From JANQMY01 sp965228775 (lineage in GTDB: Bacteria > Pseudomonadota > Alphaproteobacteria > JANQMY01), in contig OZ245840.1 in NCBI GenBank assembly GCA_965228775.1, forward strand, positions 4,774,001-4,838,000: a stretch of 64,000 bases of DNA, given 5' to 3'. This document shows, piece by piece, positions 9,092 through 17,080 of the stretch (its first letter is position 1; the number at the start of each line of letters is the position of its first letter). A program made the translations under genes and the position numbers. A model generated the notes under the pieces. That model ran no database searches. It was given only the letters and a program-made list of their open reading frames with translations, and had not been told where the DNA came from.

Positions 9092-9270
9092 GATGACCGC
9101 CTCGCCTTGGCGCAGCGTCATTGCCTACGCTATGTTCGTTTTTCGTAGAAACATGACGATACCTACGATACACCGTTTGCTGCGTGATCAGACGGGTGAT
9201 TGGAATTCATTCATCCCGATCGCGCTCTAGCGCAATTGGCGCCGGCAATTTAAAGAGGCATTAGATACGC

Positions 9271-9756
9271 ATGACAATCAGTGAAGGCGATAAGATTCCT
9301 GAAGCCACCCTTATGCACATGACGGACAAAGGACCAGCCCCTTTGAAAACGTCTGAGCTATTTGGGGGCAAAAAAGTAGTGGTGTTTGCTCTACCAGGGG
9401 CGTTTACACCGACTTGTTCCAACCAGCATCTTCCGGGCTTTGTCCGCCTTGCGGACGACATTAAGGCCAAGGGTGTCGATACCATTGCTTGCCTGTCCGT
9501 GAATGACGCTTTTGTCATGGGTGCTTGGGGGGAAAACCAGAGTGTCGGCGACAAAGTGTTGATGCTGGGTGATGGCAATGGCGAGCTGACGCAGAAGCTT
9601 GGACTTGAGATGGATGGTAGCGGATTCGGCATGGGCACACGTTCAACGCGTTACTCCATGATTGTGGAAGACGGTGTGTTGAAGAAGCTCAATCTCGAAA
9701 GCAACCCTGGCCAAGCCGTCGACAGTGGTGCTGAGCGCATTCTAGAGCAAGTCTAG
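9271..9756 (+). CDS. Peroxiredoxin, Prx5 (1-Cys/atypical 2-Cys) type
   Basis: A 161-residue thiol peroxidase of the Prx5/AhpE-like group. The peroxidatic cysteine is Cys49 in PGAFTPTCSNQHLPGF, the signature of glutaredoxin-coupled Prx5 enzymes. A second cysteine, Cys74 (TIACLSVND), could be resolving, though many family members use glutaredoxin or glutathione instead. It detoxifies hydrogen peroxide and alkyl hydroperoxides in the cytoplasm. It is transcribed alone and is convergent with asnB. Confidence 0.95.
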   Translation: MTISEGDKIPEATLMHMTDKGPAPLKTSELFGGKKVVVFALPGAFTPTCSNQHLPGFVRLADDIKAKGVDTIACLSVNDAFVMGAWGENQSVGDKVLMLGDGNGELTQKLGLEMDGSGFGMGTRSTRYSMIVEDGVLKKLNLESNPGQAVDSGAERILEQV

Positions 9757-9787
9757 CCGCATACGGAGCAAGGGCTCTCTTAATAAC

Positions 9788-11677
9788 TTAATTGGTGGTG
9801 GCGCTGGTTCGGTGCGACCACCAAATCTCCAAACACAGAAGCATCCAAGCAACAGACGACCACCGCTTGAGATCCCAGCCCTGTGTCGTGAGAAATGCAT
9901 CCACTGCTTCCGGGCGAAAGTGCTGTTGAGCAAAGGACGAGCGGTCGGTCAGCCTTTCGTGCAAGGTGCCGTTCAAGCGCCCAGTCATCCATTTTTGCAA
10001 CGGGATCTCAAAACCCCGTTTGGGGGCATGGACAACTTCTTCCGGAAGATATTTATCCGCCAGCTGACGAAGCAGCGGCTTCGTTTGGCGGCCAGGCAGT
10101 TTTAGATCAGATGGAATTTGGGCCGCAAACTCGATGAGCTCATGATCGAGAAAAGGCGACCTTGCTTCAAGGCCATGGGCCATGCTGGCCATATCCATTT
10201 TGATCAACAGCGTATCGGACAGAAGCCGCTCAAAATTGTAGCCGCTCATCTGATCAACGGCTTCTAGATCGCCATAAGCGATGCGCAATTGATCCAGCAA
10301 GCGCAGCGAAGATGTGACCTTTCCATTGTCTGTCGGGGCATAAAGCGACTGTTTTTCGGCTTCAGACAATAGGTCCTTTGTGAGAACTAGATATCTTTCA
10401 TATTCCGATGCCGCCAACACACGCAGGAAACGGTGTGCAAACTGATAGGTATTCCGATTGAGACGTGGGTTTGGCAAAAAACTGAGCAGGGAGCGGCTGA
10501 CTGCCTTTGGCAGTGACCCCCACTGATCAAGGCGCCTTTGCAGTACGAAAGCAAGATAGTGTCTGTACCCGGCAAAGATCTCATCGCTGCCGTCGCCATT
10601 CAAAACGACCTTGATCTTTTCGCCTGCAATCTCCGATACCAGAAAAGACGGCAGAGCTGATTGGTCCGCAAACGGTTCGTCATAGTGACCGACGATCTGG
10701 TCAATGCGGTCTTCGCCCATTGAAGTGAGAAGAGTGTCGTGGTGATCGGTCTGATACCGTTCTGCAACGAGGCGGGCGAGCGGGCGTTCGTCATAAGCGT
10801 CCACATCGAATCCGACGCAGAATGTTTTGAGGGGCGTTTGCAATTCTTGTGCGGCGATGGCTGTCACCAGTCCACTGTCAATGCCGCCTGAAAGGAAACA
10901 GCCGACGGGCACGTCACTTTGCAGTCTGAGCTTGACGGACAAGCGTAGTCTTTTGTCGATTTCTTCGATGGCTTCCTGTTCGGAACAGGCGACCTTCTTG
11001 TCGAAACGTAGTGACCAATAGCGGTGTGCGGATGACGTGCCGTCGGTTTCGAAACGAAGTGCGTGAGCAGGGGGAACGCGGCGGATGCCTCTGAATATCG
11101 TGTCCGGCCCCGGAACAACGCCAAAAGACAGGTAGTCATGTATGCCCTGATCCCGAATGCCGTCATCCACGTCGGGGACCTGATGAAGCGCTTTGATTTC
11201 CGAAGCGAAAGCATAGCCGCCTGGGATTGGTGCATAGAAGACGGGTTTCTTGCCGGTCCGATCGCGGGCCAGCGTCAGTGTTTTGGTGTGTGCATCCCAA
11301 AGGGCAAAGGCGAACATGCCTCTCAATCTTGAGACAAAATTCTCGGGGTCCTGTTCATACAGATGGGGGATCACTTCGGTGTCGGACGTGCCGCTAAATG
11401 TGTGGCCCCGGTCCAAGAGCTCTCCGCGAAGTTCCTTGTAGTTATAGATCTCGCCGTTTTGGATCACCCAGCTCCGCCCTGAGGGCGTTGCCATGGGTTG
11501 ATGACCGGTTTCGCTGAGATCGATGATGGAAAGGCGCCGGTGGCCCAATACGATGTTGTCGCTTGTCCATACGCCTTCGTCGTCCGGGCCGCGATGGGCA
11601 AGAGAGCCGATCATGCGCTGGACGACCGGCTTGTACCGGTCCGTATCAGGATGAAGAATCCCCGCGATCCCGCACAT
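9788..11677 (-). CDS. asnB: Asparagine synthase (glutamine-hydrolysing)
   Basis: A 629-residue class II amidotransferase. The N terminus MCGIAGI exposes Cys2 as the glutaminase nucleophile. The C-terminal synthetase domain carries the PP-loop SGGIDSG and the NGDGSDEIFAGYRHY segment. It makes asparagine from aspartate, glutamine and ATP. The 600-plus-residue form is also used for amidation in polysaccharide clusters, but the surrounding genes here are housekeeping. It is the last gene of the ispH-thrB-rnhA-asnB run, 21 bases after rnhA, and may be co-transcribed. Confidence 0.92.
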   Translation of the reverse strand: MCGIAGILHPDTDRYKPVVQRMIGSLAHRGPDDEGVWTSDNIVLGHRRLSIIDLSETGHQPMATPSGRSWVIQNGEIYNYKELRGELLDRGHTFSGTSDTEVIPHLYEQDPENFVSRLRGMFAFALWDAHTKTLTLARDRTGKKPVFYAPIPGGYAFASEIKALHQVPDVDDGIRDQGIHDYLSFGVVPGPDTIFRGIRRVPPAHALRFETDGTSSAHRYWSLRFDKKVACSEQEAIEEIDKRLRLSVKLRLQSDVPVGCFLSGGIDSGLVTAIAAQELQTPLKTFCVGFDVDAYDERPLARLVAERYQTDHHDTLLTSMGEDRIDQIVGHYDEPFADQSALPSFLVSEIAGEKIKVVLNGDGSDEIFAGYRHYLAFVLQRRLDQWGSLPKAVSRSLLSFLPNPRLNRNTYQFAHRFLRVLAASEYERYLVLTKDLLSEAEKQSLYAPTDNGKVTSSLRLLDQLRIAYGDLEAVDQMSGYNFERLLSDTLLIKMDMASMAHGLEARSPFLDHELIEFAAQIPSDLKLPGRQTKPLLRQLADKYLPEEVVHAPKRGFEIPLQKWMTGRLNGTLHERLTDRSSFAQQHFRPEAVDAFLTTQGWDLKRWSSVAWMLLCLEIWWSHRTSATTN

Positions 11678-11698
11678 ACTTTTTAGCGCCCCGGCCTG

Positions 11699-12157
11699 TT
11701 ATCCGCCATTCTGGAAGGATGCCATACCGTGGCGGGCTAATTCATCTGCTTTTTCATTGCCTGGATCACCCGCGTGTCCTTTGACCCAGTGCCAGGTGAT
11801 GTCATGACGGCCCAGCGCTTCATCTAAGGCGCGCCAAAGCTCCTCATTTTTGACCGGTTTTTTATTGGCTGTCCGCCAGCCGTTCTTCTTCCAGCGATCG
11901 ATCCATTGGGTGATGCCGTCCTTTACGTAAGATGAATCCGTGAACAGGTCGATCCGGCACGGCCGTTTCAAAGCGTTGAGGGCTTCAATAGCGGCTGTCA
12001 GTTCCATGCGATTATTGGTGGTATCGGCGGCGCCGCCTGAGATTTCCTTTTGTTGGTCCCCAAAAATCAAAAGAGCGCCCCAGCCGCCTGGGCCAGGATT
12101 TCCCGAACATGCTCCGTCCGTATAGATCGTAACACGTCCGTCGTTAGTCGACGCCAT
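11699..12157 (-). CDS. rnhA: Ribonuclease HI
   Basis: This 152-residue enzyme degrades the RNA strand of RNA-DNA hybrids. The catalytic acidic residues lie in recognisable positions: YTDGACSGNPGPGG (Asp), NNRMELTA (Glu), TDSSYV (Asp) and GNEKADELA (Asp). Its length matches E. coli RNase HI. Its start overlaps the end of thrB by 14 bases, a conserved alphaproteobacterial pairing that implies translational coupling. RNase HII is encoded separately at 30.3 kb. Confidence 0.96.
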   Translation of the reverse strand: MASTNDGRVTIYTDGACSGNPGPGGWGALLIFGDQQKEISGGAADTTNNRMELTAAIEALNALKRPCRIDLFTDSSYVKDGITQWIDRWKKNGWRTANKKPVKNEELWRALDEALGRHDITWHWVKGHAGDPGNEKADELARHGMASFQNGG

Positions 12158-13106
12158 AGGATTGCGGGCTCCTCACATCACGGTGGAATCTTAGTTTCTT
12201 AAGGTATTCGCTCGGGTCTTTTGGTTTCACCAATGCGCCTTCCATGGGGGCAAACCAATCGGCGAGCCGCGTCAAAAGAAATCGCAGTGCAGCCCCGCGC
12301 GCGAGTATCGGAAGGGACTCTATTTCCTCGGGGCTCAATCCCCGGTGTTTTTGATAGCCGTTCGTTAGCGCTCTTGCCTTTGTGATGTTGAACTGACCGT
12401 CATTTTCAAAACACCAGGCATTCAGGCAGATGGCCAAGTCGTAAGCGAGAATATCGTCACATGCGAAGTAAAAATCGATGAAGCCCGAAAGCGTGTCTTT
12501 GAGGAAGAACACGTTGTCCGGAAACAGATCTGCATGAATGATCCCGGTAGGGAGGTGTTCTGGCCACTTGTTTGAAAGCTGTGCCAGATCGTCTTCTATT
12601 TCTTTCTCGAGCCCGGCCGTAAAACGATCGGCGTTCTGCCGGCAGCTTGCAAAGAGGGACTGCCAGCCCGCCGGGTTCAGCGCGTTTTTCCGCCGTAATT
12701 TGAAGTCCTGTGCCGCCAGATGCATTTGGGCGAGCATTTCGCCCAGCAATTGGCAATGCTTTGGTGTCGGCCTGTGGACAGAAACGCCTTCCAAAAATGA
12801 GACGATAGCGGCCGGCCGGTCGTTCAGCGCGCGTAAAGCGATGTTCTGTCTATCGTGTATTGGAAGAGGGCACGGAAAGCCCTTCGCGCCCAGATGATCT
12901 AGCAGCCCCAGAAAAAAGGGCAGATCTGCTTCCGACACGCGCTTCTCGTAGAGAGTCAGGAAGTAGCGGCCTTCGCTGGTCTCAACCATGTAATTGGTAT
13001 TCTCGACGCCTTCGGCGATGCCTTTGAATGAGACAACGGAACCAATGTCGTAGGTGGAAACGAAGGCATCTAGATCTTCGTAGGTGACTTCGGTGTAAAC
13101 CGCCAT
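12144..13106 (-). CDS. thrB: Homoserine kinase, ThrB2/choline-kinase-like
   Basis: A 320-residue kinase of the APH/choline-kinase fold, the alternative homoserine kinase of Alphaproteobacteria rather than the GHMP type of enterics. The N terminus AVYTEVTYEDL, the catalytic IHADLFPDNVFF loop and the metal-binding GFIDFYFACDD motif identify it. It phosphorylates homoserine, supplying the threonine synthase encoded at 1.3 kb. It follows ispH by 7 bases and overlaps rnhA. Confidence 0.93.
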   Translation of the reverse strand: MAVYTEVTYEDLDAFVSTYDIGSVVSFKGIAEGVENTNYMVETSEGRYFLTLYEKRVSEADLPFFLGLLDHLGAKGFPCPLPIHDRQNIALRALNDRPAAIVSFLEGVSVHRPTPKHCQLLGEMLAQMHLAAQDFKLRRKNALNPAGWQSLFASCRQNADRFTAGLEKEIEDDLAQLSNKWPEHLPTGIIHADLFPDNVFFLKDTLSGFIDFYFACDDILAYDLAICLNAWCFENDGQFNITKARALTNGYQKHRGLSPEEIESLPILARGAALRFLLTRLADWFAPMEGALVKPKDPSEYLKKLRFHRDVRSPQSYGVD

Positions 13107-13113
13107 GCGCGGA

Positions 13114-14067
13114 TCAGGCTGCTGTTAATGTGCGGGGGAGTTTGAACTGGACGTCCTCTTGGCGAATGGTCACTTCTTCCACCTGGACGTCAAACCGTTC
13201 TTTGACGGCACGTAAGACTTCGTCCACAAGAATTTCAGGAGCGGATGCGCCAGCGGTAATCCCCAGGCTCTTCACGCCGTCCAGCCAGGACCAATCAATA
13301 TCTTCGGCACGCGGCACCAGATAAGCCGTCGGACATCCCTGCCGCATGGCAACTTCCACCAGGCGCTGGGAATTAGATGAATTAGGCGCCCCGATCACCA
13401 ACATTGTATCGCATTGTTGCGCAATCGCCTTCACCGCCTCTTGCCGGTTCGTGGTGGCGTAACAAATATCTTCCTTGTGGGGACCTTTTATGTTCGGGAA
13501 CCGCTTGACCAGCGCATCGACAATCTCTGTGGTGTCATCAACGGACAGCGTGGTCTGTGTGATGTAAGCAAGTTTCGTGGGGTCTTTTGGCTCGAACGAC
13601 GCAACATCCCCAGTGGTCTCGATGAGGGAGATCGACCCGGGGGGCAGCTGCCCCAGCGTGCCGATGACCTCCGGGTGTCCCTCGTGACCGATCATGACGA
13701 TCTCGTAACCTTCACGGTGGTGCCGTTCGGCTTCCACATGGACCTTAGACACGAGTGGGCAGGTGGCATCCAAGTAGAAAAGATCCCGGGCTTTGGCGTC
13801 TGCCGGCACCGATTTCGGAACCCCATGTGCGGAGAAGATGACAGGACGTCCCTGAGGTACTTCGTCGATTTCCTCAACGAAGATTGCCCCTTTCTCCTCC
13901 AGCTGTTCGACCACAAAACGGTTGTGGACAATTTCATGGCGGACATAGACCGGCGCGCCATATTTGGACAGCGCCAGCTCAACAATCTGGATGGCACGCT
14001 CAACACCGGCGCAGAAGCCCCGGGGAGCGGCGAGAAGGATTTTCAACGATGAACGATCGGGTGCCAT
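13114..14067 (-). CDS. ispH: 4-hydroxy-3-methylbut-2-enyl diphosphate reductase
   Basis: The last enzyme of the MEP isoprenoid pathway, an iron-sulfur reductase making IPP and DMAPP. The three cluster cysteines are visible in APRGFCAGV (Cys19), DATCPLV and DICYATTNRQ. I chose the ATG at 14067, which starts just before the conserved core and gives 317 residues. An upstream in-frame ATG at 14115 adds 16 residues with no convincing ribosome-binding site. It heads the ispH-thrB-rnhA-asnB run. The related genes ispE and ispB lie at 40.7 and 42.7 kb. Confidence 0.96.
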   Translation of the reverse strand: MAPDRSSLKILLAAPRGFCAGVERAIQIVELALSKYGAPVYVRHEIVHNRFVVEQLEEKGAIFVEEIDEVPQGRPVIFSAHGVPKSVPADAKARDLFYLDATCPLVSKVHVEAERHHREGYEIVMIGHEGHPEVIGTLGQLPPGSISLIETTGDVASFEPKDPTKLAYITQTTLSVDDTTEIVDALVKRFPNIKGPHKEDICYATTNRQEAVKAIAQQCDTMLVIGAPNSSNSQRLVEVAMRQGCPTAYLVPRAEDIDWSWLDGVKSLGITAGASAPEILVDEVLRAVKERFDVQVEEVTIRQEDVQFKLPRTLTAA

Positions 14068-14300
14068 AATATGTTTCTGGGCTCCTCCAGCGGTCCAATC
14101 AAGCCCTTCGGGCATTATGTCGCAAGGAGGTAATCAAGGGGTTTCTAACGAGGGTATCTGGGGCGAAATCTCCCCGGATTTACCATTGTAACTTGCTGGT
14201 CCGCGCCCGCTTGGATAAAGTCCCGCGCACGCGCGGCGGTCACTAACGTACCCAATTACAATAGATCGTATGCAGCGAAAATAAGGCAAGGAGAGATCGG

Positions 14301-14540
14301 ATGTCTGACCCGGTTATTGCTCAGAAAGAGCCAATCGCTATCGATGTGGAGGCAGGGAAATCCTATTGGTGGTGCGCTTGTGGCAAATCCCAAAAACAAC
14401 CGTTTTGCGATGGAAGCCATAAGGGGACGGACTTCGTTCCAACGGAATTCAAAGCGGAAAAGGACGGCAAGGCCTTTTTTTGCGGATGTAAGCATTCCGA
14501 TAAGAAGCCGCTCTGCGACGGCAGCCACTCGAAGCTGTAA
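14301..14540 (+). CDS. Double CDGSH-type iron-sulfur protein
   Basis: A 79-residue protein with two CDGSH iron-binding motifs in tandem. The first is CACGKSQKQPFCDGSH and the second CGCKHSDKKPLCDGSH, each giving three Cys and one His to a redox-active 2Fe-2S cluster. Two-motif (MitoNEET-related) bacterial proteins are known, but their physiological partners are mostly unclear. A good ribosome-binding site (AAGGAGA) precedes the ATG. The gene is 16 bases upstream of a lipoprotein gene on the same strand. Confidence 0.93.
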   Translation: MSDPVIAQKEPIAIDVEAGKSYWWCACGKSQKQPFCDGSHKGTDFVPTEFKAEKDGKAFFCGCKHSDKKPLCDGSHSKL

Positions 14541-14556
14541 AGGCGGCTCAAGAGGA

Positions 14557-15078
14557 ATGATGAACAAGAAATTACTTTTAGGGCTCATGGCCGGACTTAC
14601 GTTGGCTGGCTGCTCCAACTCACTCGAAGTCAGCGACTGCCCGCGAATCGGTCTTCTGCCGCAGGCGGATCGGATAACCATTTTTAAGGACACAGGCGGC
14701 CAGGACATCACGGACGTCATCGGCACCGGCAAGATCGAGGGCCTTTCAGGAAGTTGCGAGACTGACGAAGACGGCCAGATATTTGTGACCTTAGAGATGG
14801 GGTTGACGGCGGCCCTTGGACCGACCGTCGCAAACCAACCTCTGGTTTTACCCTACTTCGTTGCGGTAACGGATGGAGATGAGCAAGTCCTTACGAAAGA
14901 GCCTGCTCAGTTCACTGTCAGGTTCGATGATGAGGAACGCAAGGTACGCTCAAAAGTTGCGGTGGACACCTTCCCGATGCCGGGGGTAGGGGGCTTTGTC
15001 AGAGACGAATATGTCGTTGTTGTCGGCTTTCAACTGAATCCGAATCAACTCAACTACAATCGGCGCAGCGGGAACTAG
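14557..15078 (+). CDS. Small hypothetical lipoprotein
   Basis: A 173-residue protein of unknown function. It starts with a short positively charged N terminus and a lipoprotein signal ending in LAGC (Cys19), so it should be lipidated and exported. The mature part is mostly beta-strand-like and has no motif I recognise. Two adjacent ATGs (14557 and 14560) are possible starts; an AGAGGA element sits directly before them. A longer open frame beginning at 14317 overlaps the CDGSH gene and is not convincing. Co-transcription with the CDGSH gene is likely. Confidence 0.75.
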   Translation: MMNKKLLLGLMAGLTLAGCSNSLEVSDCPRIGLLPQADRITIFKDTGGQDITDVIGTGKIEGLSGSCETDEDGQIFVTLEMGLTAALGPTVANQPLVLPYFVAVTDGDEQVLTKEPAQFTVRFDDEERKVRSKVAVDTFPMPGVGGFVRDEYVVVVGFQLNPNQLNYNRRSGN

Positions 15079-15201
15079 CGCCGAAAATCGTTCATATCTA
15101 TCAGCGGCGGTCCATGCCGTTGACTCATTGCCCTTAAGAGCTATTGTGAATTTAACGGCAGCCGCCCTTGCGAAACGACGGCTGTTGGCCACTCAGATGA
15201 A

Positions 15202-15425
15202 CTTTGCGGGAGAGACCGGCATAGCCGCCGGCGCCGAAGGAGCAACCGCCCCGGAAACTCTCAGGCTTTAGGACCGCAAAGGGATGACAATCTGGAAAGC
15301 GAAAGGTGCCTTTCGGCATTTTTCCACCGAAGGGGTAATCCCTCAGCTTCACATAGGTATTGGTCAGCCAATGGCAGGGCCAAAAGTGAAGCGAGGTAAA
15401 TCTCTCAGGTCCGATGACAGAGGGG
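15202..15425 (+). ncRNA. Tandem glycine riboswitch (two aptamers)
   Basis: Two glycine aptamers lie back to back upstream of gcvT. Aptamer 1 is closed by a perfect 8-base P1 stem (15202-15209 with 15274-15281). It holds GCCGAAGGAGCAA (15233-15245) and CTCTCAGG (15258-15265). Aptamer 2 begins near 15291 and repeats the conserved blocks as ACCGAAGGGGTAA (15326-15338) and CTCTCAGG (15402-15409). Its P1 may pair 15291-15294 with 15418-15421. Glycine binding normally switches on the glycine cleavage operon. How expression is controlled between 15426 and the gcvT start is not obvious. Confidence 0.95.
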
Positions 15426-15489
15426 CGCGTTTTGGCATCAGTGAACAGCTGGGCGAAAGCGCCGTACACCGATGCTATTGGACCACTTG

Positions 15490-16698
15490 ATGAGCGACGC
15501 GCAAACCAAAGACACTTCTCAGACGACGGATAGATTAAGGCAGACGCCTCTGGCGGATCTGCACCGGAAGCTTGGCGCGCGCATGGTGCCATTCGCCGGA
15601 TTCGAAATGCCGCTTCAGTACAAGGCAGGCATTCTGAAAGAACATCAGCATACGCGTTCGGCAGCTGGCCTTTTCGATGTGTCACACATGGGGCAAGCCT
15701 TTCTGGTGGCCCCTGAGACCGGTAATGGCGACGCGAGCCACGAGGCTGTGGCGTCGGCGCTGGAAACCGTGGTGCCGGGCAACATCAAAGGACTGAAGCC
15801 GGGCGCGATGCGACTGACCCTGCTGCTCAGCGAGCAAGGGGGCATTCTGGATGACCTGATGGTAACCCGTGCGGGTGGGGCGGAACACCAAGGTTGGTTG
15901 TTCCTCGTGGTCAACGCGGTCACTAAGGAACAAGATTTCGCTTACATCGCCGAGAAGTTAGGACGCAGAGCGGAACTCAAGATAGCCGATGAGCGAGCTC
16001 TGCTTGCCCTCCAAGGACCAAAGGCGGTTGAGGTTTTGTCGCGTCATGTGCCCGGTGTCGCGGATCTTGGATTTATGAACGGACGGCACTTTGAAGAAGG
16101 TGACCTTGATTTCATTGTGACGCGTTCAGGCTATACCGGCGAAGACGGTTTCGAAATCTCTCTCCCGGCCGATCAGGCCGCCCGATTTGCCGAGTCTTTG
16201 CTCCAGCATCCGGAGGTAGAGCCTATCGGGCTGGGGGCCCGCGATTCTCTGCGCCTTGAAGCTGGTCTTTGCCTTTATGGACATGACATGTCGGCAGAGA
16301 CCACACCGGTGGAAGCGTCATTGGCATGGACAATCGGAAAACGCCGCGCGCGCGAAAAAGACTTCCCCGGCGCCGACCGAATTGTTCAGCAGATGAACGA
16401 GGGGGCAGACCGCATCCGCGTTGGCATCAAACCTTCGGGCCGGGCGCCGGTGCGGGAAGGCAGTCAGATTACAAACAAAGAGGGCACCGAAATTGGTGTG
16501 GTCACCAGTGGCGGGTTCGGCCCGACCGTCGGTGGACCAGTGGCGATGGGCTATGTGGACAGTTCATATGCCGAACCGAGACAAGAGCTTCAGATCATGG
16601 TGAGAGGTAAGCCGCACGAGGCAATGGTTGCGGACATGCCGTTCGTTCCTCACCGCTATTTCAGGAAAAAGAAAACCAGCACAGAAAACGGGGCGTAG
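15490..16698 (+). CDS. gcvT: Glycine cleavage system T protein (aminomethyltransferase)
   Basis: This folate-dependent protein releases ammonia from the aminomethyl-lipoyl H protein and forms methylenetetrahydrofolate. The conserved RMVPFAGFEMPLQY opening, LFDVSHMGQ, and the GYTGEDGFEI and GLGARDSLRLEAG segments are family hallmarks. I use the ATG at 15490 (402 residues); an in-frame ATG at 15472 adds six residues. Neither has a clear Shine-Dalgarno, which fits control by the glycine riboswitch just upstream. A paralogous folate-binding protein (ygfZ) lies at 61.4 kb. Confidence 0.95.
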   Translation: MSDAQTKDTSQTTDRLRQTPLADLHRKLGARMVPFAGFEMPLQYKAGILKEHQHTRSAAGLFDVSHMGQAFLVAPETGNGDASHEAVASALETVVPGNIKGLKPGAMRLTLLLSEQGGILDDLMVTRAGGAEHQGWLFLVVNAVTKEQDFAYIAEKLGRRAELKIADERALLALQGPKAVEVLSRHVPGVADLGFMNGRHFEEGDLDFIVTRSGYTGEDGFEISLPADQAARFAESLLQHPEVEPIGLGARDSLRLEAGLCLYGHDMSAETTPVEASLAWTIGKRRAREKDFPGADRIVQQMNEGADRIRVGIKPSGRAPVREGSQITNKEGTEIGVVTSGGFGPTVGGPVAMGYVDSSYAEPRQELQIMVRGKPHEAMVADMPFVPHRYFRKKKTSTENGA

Positions 16699-16702
16699 TT
16701 TT

Positions 16703-17080
16703 ATGAGCGAAATTAGATTTACGGAACAACACGAATGGATTCGTGTCGAGGGGGACACGGCAACCATCGGCATTACCGATTTCGCGCAAGACCAATTGGG
16801 CGATGTGGTGTTCGTGGAGTTTCCGGAAACCGGCAAAGCCGTTGCGCAGTTCGCGGAAGCAGCCGTTGTGGAATCCGTAAAAGCGGCAAGCGAAATCTAT
16901 GCACCGGCCTCCGGCGAGGTCATCGAAGTGAATGAAAAGCTCACCGATGAACCGGCGCTCGTCAATTCAGACGCCATGGGGGATGGCTGGTTTCTCAAAA
17001 TCAAAATATCGGCGCCCTCGGAACTCGAGAAATTGTTGACCGAAGATCAGTATAAAGATTATGTGAAGGAGCTTGGCTAA
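16703..17080 (+). CDS. gcvH: Glycine cleavage system H protein
   Basis: The 125-residue lipoyl carrier shuttles the aminomethyl intermediate between the P, T and L proteins. The lipoylated lysine lies in VVESVKAASEIYAP, and the N terminus FTEQHEWIRVEG is typical. The ATG at 16703 is chosen because upstream in-frame codons belong to the gcvT shadow. It lies 4 bases after gcvT, and its stop overlaps the gcvPA start by one base, so the operon is tightly coupled. Confidence 0.97.
   Translation: MSEIRFTEQHEWIRVEGDTATIGITDFAQDQLGDVVFVEFPETGKAVAQFAEAAVVESVKAASEIYAPASGEVIEVNEKLTDEPALVNSDAMGDGWFLKIKISAPSELEKLLTEDQYKDYVKELG

Noticed and set aside
14317..14556. Upstream extension of the lipoprotein frame through the CDGSH gene
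   Set aside because: It would overlap the CDGSH gene in another frame and hide the obvious lipoprotein signal at 14557.
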